DNA of 64,000 nucleotides from Centrapalus pauciflorus (taxonomy: Eukaryota > Streptophyta > Magnoliopsida > Asterales > Asteraceae): NCBI GenBank assembly GCA_020465985.1, contig JAANYP010003273.1:144518-208517 (forward strand), in the 5' to 3' direction. The translations under genes and the position numbers were made by a program. The notes beneath the pieces are model-generated. The model worked only from the letters and a program-made list of their open reading frames with translations, was not told the origin of the DNA and did no database searches. Of this stretch, positions 33,751 through 45,308 are shown piece after piece; the first letter of the stretch is position 1; every line of letters begins with the position of its first letter.

Positions 33751-36161
33751 TGTAACATCCGGCATTAATCCAGGTTAGCAACAATGCCCTAATCTGTATT
33801 TAATAGTCAATTATAGCCTGATCAGTGGTCATTAGAAATTAATCAAGTGATTAACAAGGTTAATTAGAAAATTCAACTCAATTAGAATCAAATTCATCGG
33901 TGCGATGAATCGGGAAATCAATTAATCCGATCAATTTACGATATGAGGGATTAATTCAACTAAGTACATAATTAAATTATGATTAGTGACACTAATCATA
34001 CACTAATACAATTACTTAACATTAATTATGCAAGACTAAAACAATTCATTAAAACAATGCATTCATAAGTATTTATGAATTTACAAAAAAAAGGGATATA
34101 CAAGAATACATTTATAAATACTTTTATACAAAAAAAAATACATTGTAAATACCCCTTTAGGCCGGCCATAGGAGGAGGACAACAAGGACCATGAGAAATT
34201 TTATTTTACTCTAACATTTCACCATCAAATCCTCCTCTTTCATTTCAAGCTAGATTTTACAACTATTTTCATCATTTCATCACCTTTTTCACCTCTACAA
34301 ATAAGACCCCAACTTCACCTCATTTCTCACACCTTGCAAAGCAAATCACTCTCTCTTTTTCTCTCTTCCAAATCCGGCCAAGGCCTCAAGCCAAAGCCAA
34401 AGTTGTGCAACTTTCTTACTCTTGTAATTTTGAAGTGTATTTGGGTGAAATCTTCCAAGAGTTGCAACTTCTACTTGGTTTCATCCTTCTAATACCCCAA
34501 AGTAAGTAAATAATAACTTATTCCACCATACATTTATCTTTATATAAGTCTTGCATAATATATATAATCACCAACAACAACAAGTTTCATAAAAACTCAA
34601 GTTTATAAGTTTCTAATTCTTATTTTTAAGTTGTTTCTTTAAATGTGTTTATGAATATATGAACACATTATAAACATGTTAATATTATGAAAACATGTGT
34701 TATATATGTGTTATATAACTTTTATAACTTTTATACAAGTAGTCTTCGAATAAACAACAAGAATCATAAGTTGTATCAAGTTTACAAAACTGCGGATTTT
34801 CGGCCGAAAATTTATATCGACATTGAAAAATCATAACTAATTCATAACTTAACAAAATGAGTTGATTATTGACTCAAAAGTTAGATCTATGACTTAACTA
34901 TAGATCTGGAATTTTTCATATTTTATTTTGGAGTTTAAGACCTCCAGAAATTATTTGGGAAACCGAAAGTTTGACCGCTCAAAAATGGCCAACATAGGGT
35001 TTTTAACGAGCTTTTTCACCAACCTAAACATCTCGAAAAATGGCCGTTCTTGATTCTAAAAATCCTTTGTATAAATTAGTTTAATGTCCTAGAAAACCAA
35101 AGCCTAAAACATTTTGGAGCTTGGTTAAAAACGGCCTCAAAGTAGGCCGAAAAACCTTCGAAAAAGCTGGAAAATTATATATATATATATATATAAACTT
35201 GACGTTTTAAGCAAATATTATTTATAAACTTGTAATGTTGGGTGATTTAAGAAATAAAAATCTACAAATATATATATCATCATAGATTAGATATATTAAG
35301 TCCTTATTATCATTTAGGACTCGATTAATCTCGCTCGGTGCATCATCCATCCATTTACGCTAAAAAGCATATTACGCTCGTTTTTACCATCACACGCTCG
35401 GTGAGCCCTCATAGCCCCTATTTTCCCAATGTTATGCTTTGGGGTTGAAATACATGCTTCATTTTTATATGGACACGAAAACAACTTCATTTTATTATAT
35501 AATACACATGTGGTTCCATCCGCCCTTATATCATGAACCGTTAATTGCATTTATTTGTAAGCGCGAATATATTGTGGATAGATCTATCGGGAGTCATGTC
35601 CCCCATTCGGGTTAGTTCGGGTCAGCTAACAGCGAGTGCATATATATTTAACACACGGTATTACGTATGGGAATACTGCACAGAGCAAACTCATTTTAAT
35701 TAAGCTCTGGTTGCATGATGGTTTATATGTAATACATAACATGAAATTTATGATTTTATAAATTCAATCTCTATTATTGTTGTCCATACAAGTCAGATTT
35801 ACGTGTAAACCTATGTGCTCACCAACAATTTTGTTCATGTATTTTAGCGTGTATTTTCAGGAAATTAAGGCAAGTCCATCACATCGGTAGTATTTTCAAG
35901 CTTCCGCAATTAAGGAGTCGCACTCAGTTTCAAAACGTCGGAGATTTACTTGCATTATTTTGGATAATTTAATTATGTATTTAAATCTCTGTATCTTGCG
36001 AACTACTTTTTATCATCTTCGGGTTATGTAAAACATTTATATCTTTTAAAGTTATACCGATGTATTTTTGAAAACGTCCATATAGTGGTCGTTCATTATG
36101 ATTATGGTTACGCTTCCGCGACGTCACGCTTCGCTGCCAACCGAGGTAACAGGGTGTGACA
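33751..36161 (+). repeat. 5' LTR of the Tekay element
   Basis: 2,411 bp, from TGTAACATCC to GGTGTGACA. It is collinear with the 3' LTR, with several indels; one of about 26 bp near 34921-34948 is absent from the 3' copy. Short AT repeats lie near 35177-35196. The minus-strand frame at 35314-35550 is repeated in the 3' LTR but only because the LTRs are copies, so it is not called as a gene. Confidence 0.92.
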
Positions 36162-36164
36162 GAT

Positions 36165-36176
36165 TGGTATCAGAGC
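36165..36176 (+). promoter_or_regulatory. Primer-binding site of the Tekay element
   Basis: TGGTATCAGAGC, three bases after the LTR end, is complementary to initiator tRNA-Met. Confidence 0.9.
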
Positions 36177-36299
36177 CATAGTTATAGTGAACTAGGTTGC
36201 ATTAGTACCCTAGACTATAACTGCACTTAAGTTTTACTGGTTTAAAAATTTTTTCTAACTAACTAAAAGACTATGAATGGACCTTGATAGCTAGAAAAC

Positions 36300-37055
36300 A
36301 TGTCCCACCCAAAGACCATTATCTTGTCAGATTCAGAGGATGAGTACACCCCAACAAGTCCCGGAGTCACTGAAGTTTTCACTGAAGAAGACCCCTCCGA
36401 AGAACCAATGGAGGAGTCAGAAGAGGAACCGATGGAAGAAGATGACGACGGAGAGGATCCACCGCCCCCAACAGTCCCCGCCCGCATTCCATACCACCCG
36501 GCAGAGCCATCATTTAAGCCATATCGGCCTTACCCAAACGGCCCTAAAATGTTGTATACACCCCGAAAGCGGGTGATCACGCCGAGACGAGAGTCTATTC
36601 CCATCTCGACTCCCCAACCCATTCCCCCACCACCACACCGACGTGTAGAGGCCCGGCGATGGGGCTGGATACCTGAAACCCTCCGTGCATGGAGGCAAGA
36701 GGAAGGAATCCCTTCCCACTTTGAGATCGGAGGACCATCCTCCGCACCTATCCCGTGACTCACTCAAGAACCCGCCGAACAGACCATACCACTCTTGGTA
36801 GCACAGTCTTCCAGGCATGATCTCCAACTTCGGTTGCTTAACCAAGACCTCGGAGAAATGACTGCTCGTTTAGAGAGGGAGGAGTTACAAAACTCCAACA
36901 TATACTGGGCCAACCAGCACGCTCTCGCCATTCAGCAGGATGGACTGAACGAGCTCCGGCAACGATTAGCCGAGAGCGAGGCCTGCAATGAGGAGCTGGC
37001 ACAGCGCTTCAATGCTTTAGAAAAGGAAGAGACCCCTGATCAATCCCGCACCTAG
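36300..37055 (+). pseudogene. Accessory frame before Tekay gag
   Basis: ATG 36300 opens 152 codons to a TGA at 36756-36758. The same frame then stays open to TAG 37053-37055, so one point change splits a 251-residue product. The N-terminus is acidic (ILSDSEDEYTPTSPG, EEPMEESEEEPMEEDDD) and Pro-rich. The second part is a likely coiled coil (LNQDLGEMTARLEREELQNS, LNELRQRLAESEACNEELAQ). Similar acidic leader proteins occur, as I recall, at the front of gypsy polyproteins in Asteraceae. There is no known domain. It lies between the primer-binding site and gag, in a different position from canonical gag. Confidence 0.6.
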
Positions 37056-37282
37056 TACCCCCCTCTATCTTTGTAGTATTAGGAAATTATAATGTAATAG
37101 TGTAGGACTAAAATTTTCGGGTAATAACCCGCACCAATGTTTGAAAATTATGAATGATTAATGAAAATTGCAAGTTATTTATGAAATTGTGTTTGATGAT
37201 TATAGTGTTGTGCCTTAAGAAAAATTTACATCTTTAAGATTCATCTTCTTACACTATGCTATTTTCTTTAAACTTTAAAATA

Positions 37283-38395
37283 ATGTCGCCGAGACGAGTT
37301 ATGAACGCCGCAGAAATTGAGGAACTAGTTGCACAAAGAGTGGCTACTGCTATAGCCACTTACGAGACCAATAGAAACAGTTCAGCTAATGGAGATGGTG
37401 GTGCTAGCCGCACCACGGGAGGAACTGAAACCCACCCAAAGGGTTGTGGAATTAAGGTATTTTTGAGCTGCAAGCCCCGATACTTCAATGGAACTAAAGG
37501 AGCCATCAGATTAGTACGATGGTTCGAAAAATTAGAGTCTGTTTTCCGTGTTAGCAGATGCATTGAAGGAGAAAAGGTGAAGTTCGCCACCCACACCCTG
37601 CAAGACAGCGCCTTGACATGGTGGAACTCGTATACCTAGTCTGTGGGGATTGATGAAGCTTACCAACACGCCTGGACCAAGTTGAAGCAGATGATGACCG
37701 ATGAGTATTGCCCGAGGAATGAGCTACAGAAAATGGAGTCAGAGTTTTGGAATCTGGCTATGAAGGGAACGGATGTAGCTGGGTACACCAACCGATTCCA
37801 CGAACTGAGTATTTTGTGCCCTCAGATGGTGACCCCTGAGTACAAGAAAATCGAGCGTTACATTGGGGGACTCGTTCCTCAAATTCAAGGTAATGTCACT
37901 GCCTCCAACCCATCCACCATACAGGATGCCATCAGGATGGCCAACAATCTAATGGATCAAGTGTCCTAGAGAAATGAAGCCAAAGCCGGGGAAAACAAGA
38001 GAAAGTGGGAGGACAAGTCCGGTAGGAATACGGGCTCGTAATCCAAGAAGCCCGAGACCATCAAGGCATATGTAGCAGGAACTGAGTCAAGGAAGGGCTA
38101 CACAGGTACCAAGCCTTTCTGCACCCAATGCACCTTTCATCACAACAAGGGTCCCTGCCCAACCCCTTGTGGAAAATGCAAACGTATTGGCCATGTGGCC
38201 AAAGACTGTAAATTTGGAACCCCGGGTGTCAATAGCGGCAATCAGAGAAGCTGCAATGAATGTGGAGCTGCTGGGCACTTCAAGAGTGAGTGTCCGAAGT
38301 TGAGGAATGGTGGAGGAGCTCAGGGGAGAGCTTTTGTGTTAGGAGCAGGTGACGCTCGGCAGGATCCCCATGTGGTATCAGGTACGTTTCTTTTA
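37283..38395 (+). pseudogene. gag: gag of the Tekay element (interrupted)
   Basis: ATG 37283 (MSPRRVMNAAEIEELVAQRV) begins the N-terminal helix, then the Retrotrans_gag capsid: YFNGTKGAIRLVRWFEKLES, ATHTLQDSALTWWNSY, stop TAG 37637-37639, MMTDEYCPRNELQKMESEFW, YTNRFHELSILCPQMV, and IERYIGGLVPQIQG to TAG 37967-37969. A frame change leads to two zinc knuckles, CGKCKRIGHVAKDC and CNECGAAGHFKSEC, near 38170-38300. All typical parts are present but broken by two stops and a shift. Confidence 0.88.
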
Positions 38396-41300
38396 AATGA
38401 CATTTACGCTTACGTACTCTTTGATACTAGGGCTGATAGGAGCTTTATATCTGATAAGTTTAGTAAGCAATTGAATGCCACTCCTTTTCCCTTTGACAAC
38501 TCTTATACTATAGAACTGGTTGACGGCAAAATAATAGAGGCAAGTAGTATTATTAATTAATGCACACTGAAGCTGGCAGATCATCCCTTTAAGATAGACT
38601 TGATGCCTATAGAACTCGGAAGTTTTGATGTAGTAATTGGCATGGATTGGTTGTCACACAACCAGGCCGAGATTTTGTGCGGTAAGAAAGTGGTACGGAT
38701 ACCACTCCACAAGAAGAAGGTCCTAACAGTCCAAGGGGAAAGAAAGAACCGACAGCTGAATGTCATATCCGGCCTAAGAACATTAAAGTGCCTTAGGAAA
38801 GGTTGCCATGCAGTACTGGAACAAATTGCAGAAAAAGAGTCGGAGGAGAAGCGACTCGAGGATATTCCAGTGGTTTGTGAGTATCCGAAGGTCTTCCCGG
38901 AAGAATTGCCTGGACTTCCGCCAACTAGGCAAGTAGAGTTTCAAATCGATTTGGTGTCGGGAGCTGCACCGATCGCAAGAGCCCCATATAGACTCGCTCC
39001 TTCTGAAATGCAAGAGCTATCCAATCATATACAAGAGTTGATGGATAAAGGATTCATTCGACCAAGTTCCTCACCTTGGGGAGCTCCGGTCTTGTTCGTG
39101 AAAAAGAAAGACGGATCCTTTAGAATGTGCATAGACTACCGAGAGCTAAACAAGTTAACAGTAAAGGACCGCTACCCCCTTCCCAGAATTGACAACCTGT
39201 TTGACCAACTACAGGGATCTAGCTTCTACTCTAAGATTGATCTGCGATCCGGTTATCATCAAGTAAAGGTTCGAGAAGAAACCATTCCCAAGACAGCATT
39301 CAGAACTCGATATTGACATTACGAATTTCAGGTAATGCCATTCGGTTTGACCAACGCACCATCCGTATTCATGGACCTCATGAATCGAGTGTGTAAACCG
39401 TATCTGGACAAATTTGTAATAGTGTTCATAGACGATATTCTCATCTATTCCAGAAATAAGGAGGAGCATGAACAACATCTCAAGCAGATCTTGGAGTTGT
39501 TAGAAAAGGAACAGTTATACGCCAAATTTTCAAAATGTGAATTTTGGTTGCGAGAAGTTAAATTCCTTGGACATGTGATCAACAGCCAGGGAATCCAAGT
39601 TGATCCATCAAAATCGAGTCTATAAAGAACTGGGCAACTCCTAGAACTCCCACGAAAATCCGCCAATTTCTAGGATTTGCTGGTTATTATAGGCGATTTA
39701 TTGAAAACTTCTCAAAGATAGCAGGTTCCCTAACAGAGTTGACTCGGAAGGATGTAAAATATATCTGGGGTGAAGAGCAAGAAAAGGCGTTTCAGCAGTT
39801 AAAGCAAAGATTGTGTAGTGCACCAATTCTGTGCTTACCTGAAGGGACTGAAAATTTTGTGGTCTACTGTGATGCCTCACACAATGGATTAGGTTGTGTG
39901 CTCATGCAAAGGGATAAGGTCATTGCTTACGCATCAAGGCAACTCAAATTCACGAGGTGAACTATACGACTCATGATTTGGAGCTTGGAGCAGTGGTGTT
40001 TGCTCTCAAAATATGGAGGCACTTCCTGTATGGAACTAAGTACACGGTGTTTACAGACCATAAAAGCCTTCAGCATATTCTGAATCAGAAAGAGTTAAAT
40101 ATGAGGCAACGTCGTTGGGTTGATCTGCTTAGCGATTATGACTGCGAAATTCGTTACCATCCAGGGATGGAGAATGTTGTAGCTGATGCCCTGAGCCGAA
40201 AGGAACGGGTTAAACCATTGAGAGTCCGAGCTTTGGTCATGACTATACAGTCAAACCTAGACTCTCAAGTTCGCGAGGTGCAAGAAGAAGCAGTCAAGGA
40301 AGGTAATCTACTGGATGAAGCGTTGAGAGGTATGGATAAGCAGTTTGAAATCAAGCCCGATGGATGTCGGTACTTCATGAGCAGAATTTGGCTACCAAAA
40401 TTTGGAGGAGTAAGGAAGCTGGTCATGGATGAAGGGCATAAAACAAGATATGCCATTCATCCAGGGTCAGATAAGATGTACCACGACTTGAAAGGAATGT
40501 ACTGGTGGCCAAACATGAAGGCTGACATTGCTACCTATGTCAGCAAGTGCTTAACATGTTTGAAGGTTAAGGCTGAGCACAAAGAAACCATCAGGGTTGC
40601 TAGTTCAACCAGAAATACCCCAGTGGAAGTGGGAAAACATCACCATGGATTTCATCACCAAGTTGCCGAAGACTTCTGGAGGTTATGACACAATTTGGGT
40701 GATTGTGGATCAACTTACCAAAACCGCACATTTCCTGCCAATCAAGGAGACTGATAAGATGGATAAGTTAACACAAATCTATCTTAAAGAAGTCGTCTCA
40801 AGGCATGGAGTGCCAGTATCAATTATATCAGACAGGGACAGCCGGTTCACATCAAGATTTTGGCAGTCATTGCAAGAGGCACTGGGTACACGTCTAGATA
40901 TGAGCGCAGCCTATCACCCGCAAACAGATGGCCAGAGTGAAAGGACGATTCAGACTTTGGAAGACATGCTAAGGGCATGTGTTATCGACTTTGGCAAAAG
41001 TTGAGACAGACACCTGCCATTAGTTGAGTTTTCCTATAACAACAGCTATCACTCAAGTATTAAGACCGCCCCATTCGAGGCACTCTACGGGCGAAAGTGT
41101 CGATCGCCACTTTGTTGGGCTGAAGTAGGAGATAGTCAGATTATTGGACCTGAGATCATCCAGGAGACTACTATTAAAAAACCGCCCAGATTCGTAACCG
41201 GTTAAAGATCGCGCGGGATCGACAGAAAAGCTATGCCGGTATTCGACGGAAGGATTTGGAATTTCAAGAGGGAGATCAAGTAATGTTGAAAGTCTCGCAT

Positions 41301-41705
41301 TGGAAGGGCGTAATCCGTTTTGGGAAACGAGGAAAACTCAATCCTCGTTATATCGGACCATTCAAGATCACCAAAAGAATTGGCCCAGTAGCTTACCGAC
41401 TCGATCTGCCCCCAGAACTTAGTAACGTTCATAGCACCTTCCACGTGTCAAATCTTAAGAAATGTCTGGCTGATGAATCACTCGTTATACCCATGGACGA
41501 GCTGGAGTTAGACAATAAGTTGAACTTCATTGAGCAACCTGTATAAATAATGGACCGAGAAGTCAAGAAACTAAAGCACAGTCGGATCCCGATAATAAAA
41601 GTCAGATGAAACTCTAAGCGAGGTCCTGAGTTTACGTGGGAACGCGAAGATCAGTTCTGAGAAAAATACCCTCAGCTGTTCTCAAATACTCAAGTAGTGG
41701 AGAAC
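38396..41705 (+). pseudogene. pol: pol of the Tekay element (protease to chromodomain)
   Basis: Protease: VLFDTRADRSFIS, where the active site DTG is DTR. RT: GFIRPSSSPWGAPVLFVKKK, FRMCIDYRELNKLTVKDRYP, a TGA at 39314-39316, MPFGLTNAPSVFMDLMN, catalytic FIDDILIYS. RNase H: VVYCDASHNGLGCVL, VFTDHKSLQHIL, VVADALSR. Integrase: zinc finger HPGSDKMYHDLKGMYWWPNM with CLTC, core FITKLPKTSGGYDTIWV, ISDRDSRFTSRFWQSLQEAL, HPQTDGQSERTIQTLEDML, stop TGA 41002-41004. C-terminal KLNPRYIGPFKITKRIG, then chromodomain-like IMDREVKKLKHSRIPIIKV and PEFTWERED to about 41700. Stops occur also near 38560 and 39623, and shifts near 39950 and 40590. Confidence 0.92.
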
Positions 41706-41736
41706 ACGAGCTAATTTCGGGACGAAATTCCCTTAA

Positions 41737-41748
41737 GAAGGGGAGACT
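41737..41748 (+). promoter_or_regulatory. Polypurine tract of the Tekay element
   Basis: AGAAGGGGAGAC directly precedes the 3' LTR at 41749, as needed for plus-strand priming. Confidence 0.8.
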
Positions 41749-44113
41749 GTAACATCCGGCATTAATCCAGGTTAGCAACAATGCCCTAATCTGTATTTAA
41801 TAGTCAATTATAGCCTAATCAGTGGTCATTAGAAATTAATCAAGTGATTAACAAGGTTTATTAGAAAATTCAACTCAATTAGAATCAAATTCATCGGTGC
41901 GATGAATCGGGAAATCAATTAGTCCGATCAATTTACGATATGAGGGATTAATTCAACTAAGTACATAATTAAATTATGATTAGTGACACTAATCATACAC
42001 TAATACAATTACTTAACATTAATTATGCAAGGCTAAAACAATTCATTAAAACAATGCATTCATAAGTATTTATGAATTTACAAAAAAAAGGGATATACAA
42101 GAATACATTTATAAATACTTTTATACAAAAAAAAAATACATTGTAAATACCCCTTTAGGCCGGCCATAGGAGGAGGACAACAAGGACCATGAGAAATTTT
42201 ATTTTACTCAACATTTCACCATCAAATCCTCCTCATTCATTTCAAGCTAGATTTTACAACTATTTTCATCATTTCATCACCTTTTTCACCTCTATAAATA
42301 AGACCCCAACTTCACCTCATTTCTCACACCTTGCAAAGCAAATCACTCTCTCTTTTTCTCTCTTCCAGATCCGGCCAAGGCCTCAAGCCAAAGCCAAAGT
42401 TGTGCAACTTTCTTATTCTTGTAATTTTGAAGTGTATTTGGGTGAAATCTTCCAAGAGTTGCAACTTCTACTTGGTTTCATCCTTCTAATACCCCAAAGT
42501 AAGTAAATAATAACTTATTTCATCATACATTTATCTTTATATAAGTCTTGCATAATATATATAATCACCAACAACAACAAGTTTCTTAAAAACTCAGCAA
42601 GTTTATAAGTTTCTAGTTCTTATTTTTAAGTTGTTTCATTAAATGTGTTTATGAATATATGAACACATTATAAACATCTTAATATTATGAAAACATGTGT
42701 TATATATGTGTTATATAACTTTTATACAAGTAGTCTTTGAATAAACAACAAGAATCATAAGTTGTTTCAAGTTTATAAAACTACGGATTTTCGGCAGAAA
42801 ATTTATATCGACATTGAAAAATCATAACTAATTCATAACTTAACGAAATGAGTTGATTCTTGTCTCAAAAGTTAGATCTATGTCTTAACTATAGATCTGG
42901 AATTTTTCATAATTTATTTGGGAAACCGAAAGTTTGACAGCTCAAAAATGGCCAATATAGGGTTTTTAACGAGCTTTTTCACCAACCTAAACATCTCGAA
43001 AAATGCCCGTTCTTGATTCTAAAAATCCTTTGTATAAAGTAGTTTAATGTCCTAGAAAACCAAAGCCTAAAACATTTTGGAGCTTGGTTAAAAACAGCCT
43101 CAAAATAGGCCGAAAAATCTCCGAAAAAGCTGGAAAATTATATATATATAAATTTGACGTTTTAAGCAAATATTATTTATAAACTTGTAATGTTGGGTGA
43201 TTTAAGACATAAAAATCTACAAATATATATATCGTCATAGTTTAAAGATATTAAGTCCTTATTATCATTTAGGACTCGATTAATCTCGCTCGGTGCATCA
43301 TCCATCCATTTACGCTAAAAAGCATATTACGCTCGTTTTTACCATCACACGCTCGGTGAGCCCTCATAGCCCCTATTTTCACAATGTTATGCTTTGGGGT
43401 TGAAATACATGCTTCATTTTTATATGGACACGAAAACAACTTCATTCTATTATGTATTACACATGTGGTTCCATCCGCCCTTATATCATGAACCGTTAAT
43501 TGCATTTATTTGTAAGCACAAATATATTGTGGATAGATCTATCGGGAGTCATGTCCCCCATTCGGGTTAGTTCGGGTCAGCTAACAGCGAGTGCATATAT
43601 ATTTAACACACGGTATTACGTATGGAATACTGCACAGGGCAAACTCATTTTAATTAAGCTTCGGTTGCATGATGGTTTATATGTAATACATAACATGGAA
43701 TTTATGATTTTATAAATTCAATCTCTATTATTGTTGTCCATACAAGTCAGATTTACGTGTAAACCTTTGAGCTCACCAACAATTTTGTTGACGTATTTTA
43801 GCGTGTATTTTCAGGAAATTAAGGCAAGTCCATCACATCGGTAGTATTTTCAAGCTTCCGCATTTAAGGAGTCGCACTCAGTTTCAAACCGTCGGAGATT
43901 TACTTGCATTATTTTGGATAATTTAATCATGTATTTAAATCTCTGTATCTTACGAACTACTTTTTATCATCTTCAGGTTATGTAAAACATTTATATCTTT
44001 TATAGTTATACCGATGTATTTTTGAAAACGTGCATATAGTGGTCGTTCATTATGATTATGGTTACGCTTCCGCGATCACGCTTCGCTGCCAACCAATGTA
44101 ACGGGGTGTGACC
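41749..44113 (+). repeat. 3' LTR of the Tekay element
   Basis: 2,365 bp, starting TGTAACATCCGG and ending GGTGTGACC, with the final A changed to C. It is followed by ATTGA, the partner of ACTGA before the 5' LTR. Compared with the 5' LTR it has short indels and a modest number of substitutions, so insertion is not very recent. Confidence 0.92.
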
Positions 44114-44529
44114 ATTGAAATCCTTTTAAAGTTTTTAAGCTCGTTGGTATTAAGCTCCACAAGGAATCAGGAGTTAAAGGCATTGAGTTGTGTGAACACT
44201 TGGGGGTAAAAGTAGATTATTTTTGTGTGAACACGAGCGCTGAGCAAACATCTCTTGAGTGATACACGTAAGAGAGTGAGGAGAGGAAATATATATTTTG
44301 TTTCTTTTGAATGAAGCTGAATATGGATGTGATGAATGGGAATGTGAGTGAATATAAAAGGAGACCAAGAAAAAACAATGGTGCCAATAGAGGATTTAGC
44401 AACATCAAAATGAAAAATCCAGAGTTTCAAGTAAGGAGCGATCAATGGAGGAACATATAGATTAAATGGCCGTTTAATATACCAATCACATGTTGAATTT
44501 AATTAATTGTGGGCATGATGATGACTTTT
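44114..44529 (+). repeat. Gag-derived array, segment 2, with a 310-bp foreign piece
   Basis: The first dozen bases (ATTGAAATCC) resume the array unit cut by the Tekay element. About 44126-44435 does not match any array unit, LTR or coding domain in this window. Array sequence returns at CAATGGAGGAACATATAGAT and runs to the CTTTT target site at 44525-44529. Minus-strand frames here (up to 92 codons) show no recognisable domain. The 310-bp piece is unidentified. Confidence 0.55.
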
Positions 44530-45308
44530 TGATACGAAACGTTGACTCGCAAGTTAAATATAACTTGGAACCTTCGTATAGGATAGAGTAGGCGTCAAAG
44601 CACCTGATAATTAGAACTCCAACACGCCTAGAGCAAGTCATTGACACGTTAGCTATAATAACTAAGAACCAAAGGAATACGAGAATGCCATAAGAATGTT
44701 CTCACAATCTTGATAAGTTCTTGAACTATGAACTCCACAAAGAACATAGCTCACAAAGAAGTATAACTCAAAAAGAAGATATATATTTCTCAAGTGAATG
44801 ATTTGAAAGTACATAGAAAGCCATCTATTTATAGGCTTGAAAAACCAACTCAAATGACACTTATTAAATTCAATGGATTATATAGGAGACTTTAATCCAT
44901 GAATCTAGACATTTTGTCATCATTTAGTAGATAATTCTAGAAGTTTTAAACTAAAAAATGGATTAGGCATTATTAGGCCTTTATTGGACTCAAATAAACT
45001 TCTAATGGACTTCTAAATACATTCATTCTACCACTTGGGCTTAGTACTAGCCGATAGTATTTCAAAGACTCAAGAAAATGCAACTTTTGGGCGTTTAGGC
45101 TTCCATATTTCATCACTTAGGATCCAAAGCTTCGAGTCTAGTAACATGCTTCATCACTTGCGGTTGAGCATCGTCTTTGCATTCAGACTTTCAATATCAG
45201 CAACTAAGCTCGTAAAAAGTTCTTTGATCTTCTTTGGCTCGTCCTCTTGTCATTGGGCCTTCACGTGTTTCCATGACATCTTTGGAATGACTTGATGATC
45301 CTTCATCA
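44530..45308 (-). repeat. Solo LTR of gypsy family B
   Basis: It is bounded by TGATACGAAACG and CCTTCATCA, with a perfect duplication CTTTT at 44525-44529 and 45309-45313. Read on the minus strand it starts TGATGAAGGATC, encodes a short tail with GPMTRGRAK (codons near 45255-45230), has a TATA box CTATAAATAG at about 44825-44834 and ends GTATCA. The coding tail at the LTR start and the TGAT/ATCA ends make it a relative of families A and D. No internal sequence is present, so it results from LTR-LTR recombination. Confidence 0.85.

Larger units (their letters stand above)
33751..44113 (+). mobile_element. Tekay/Del-type gypsy chromovirus, complete, 10.4 kb
   Basis: LTRs at 33751-36161 and 41749-44113 start TGTAACATCCGG and end GGTGTGACA (GGTGTGACC in the 3' copy). 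Flanks ACTGA (33746-33750) and ATTGA (44114-44118) are a near-perfect target duplication. Inside are a primer-binding site, an accessory frame, gag with two zinc knuckles, protease, RT, RNase H, integrase and a C-terminal chromodomain, then a polypurine tract. Many stops and frameshifts occur throughout. Chromodomain plus domain order place it in the Tekay/Del clade. It sits in the gag-derived array. Confidence 0.93.

Noticed and set aside
35314..35550. Minus-strand 78-codon frame, also seen at 43269-43505
   Set aside because: It recurs only because both places are LTR copies of the same Tekay element; it is antisense to the element and has no recognisable domain.
33751..36161. Treating the long TGTAACA... 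sequences as host gene promoters
   Set aside because: Direct duplication at 41749-44113, adjoining primer-binding site and polypurine tract, and flanking duplication show that they are LTRs.
36510..36845. Minus-strand frames opposite the Tekay accessory frame
   Set aside because: They are antisense shadows of the Pro/Ser-rich sense frame and are rich in Gly/Arg/Trp for that reason.
45035..45295. 86-codon plus-strand frame in the solo LTR B
   Set aside because: It is antisense to the LTR's own coding tail (GPMTRGRAK on the minus strand), so it is a shadow.
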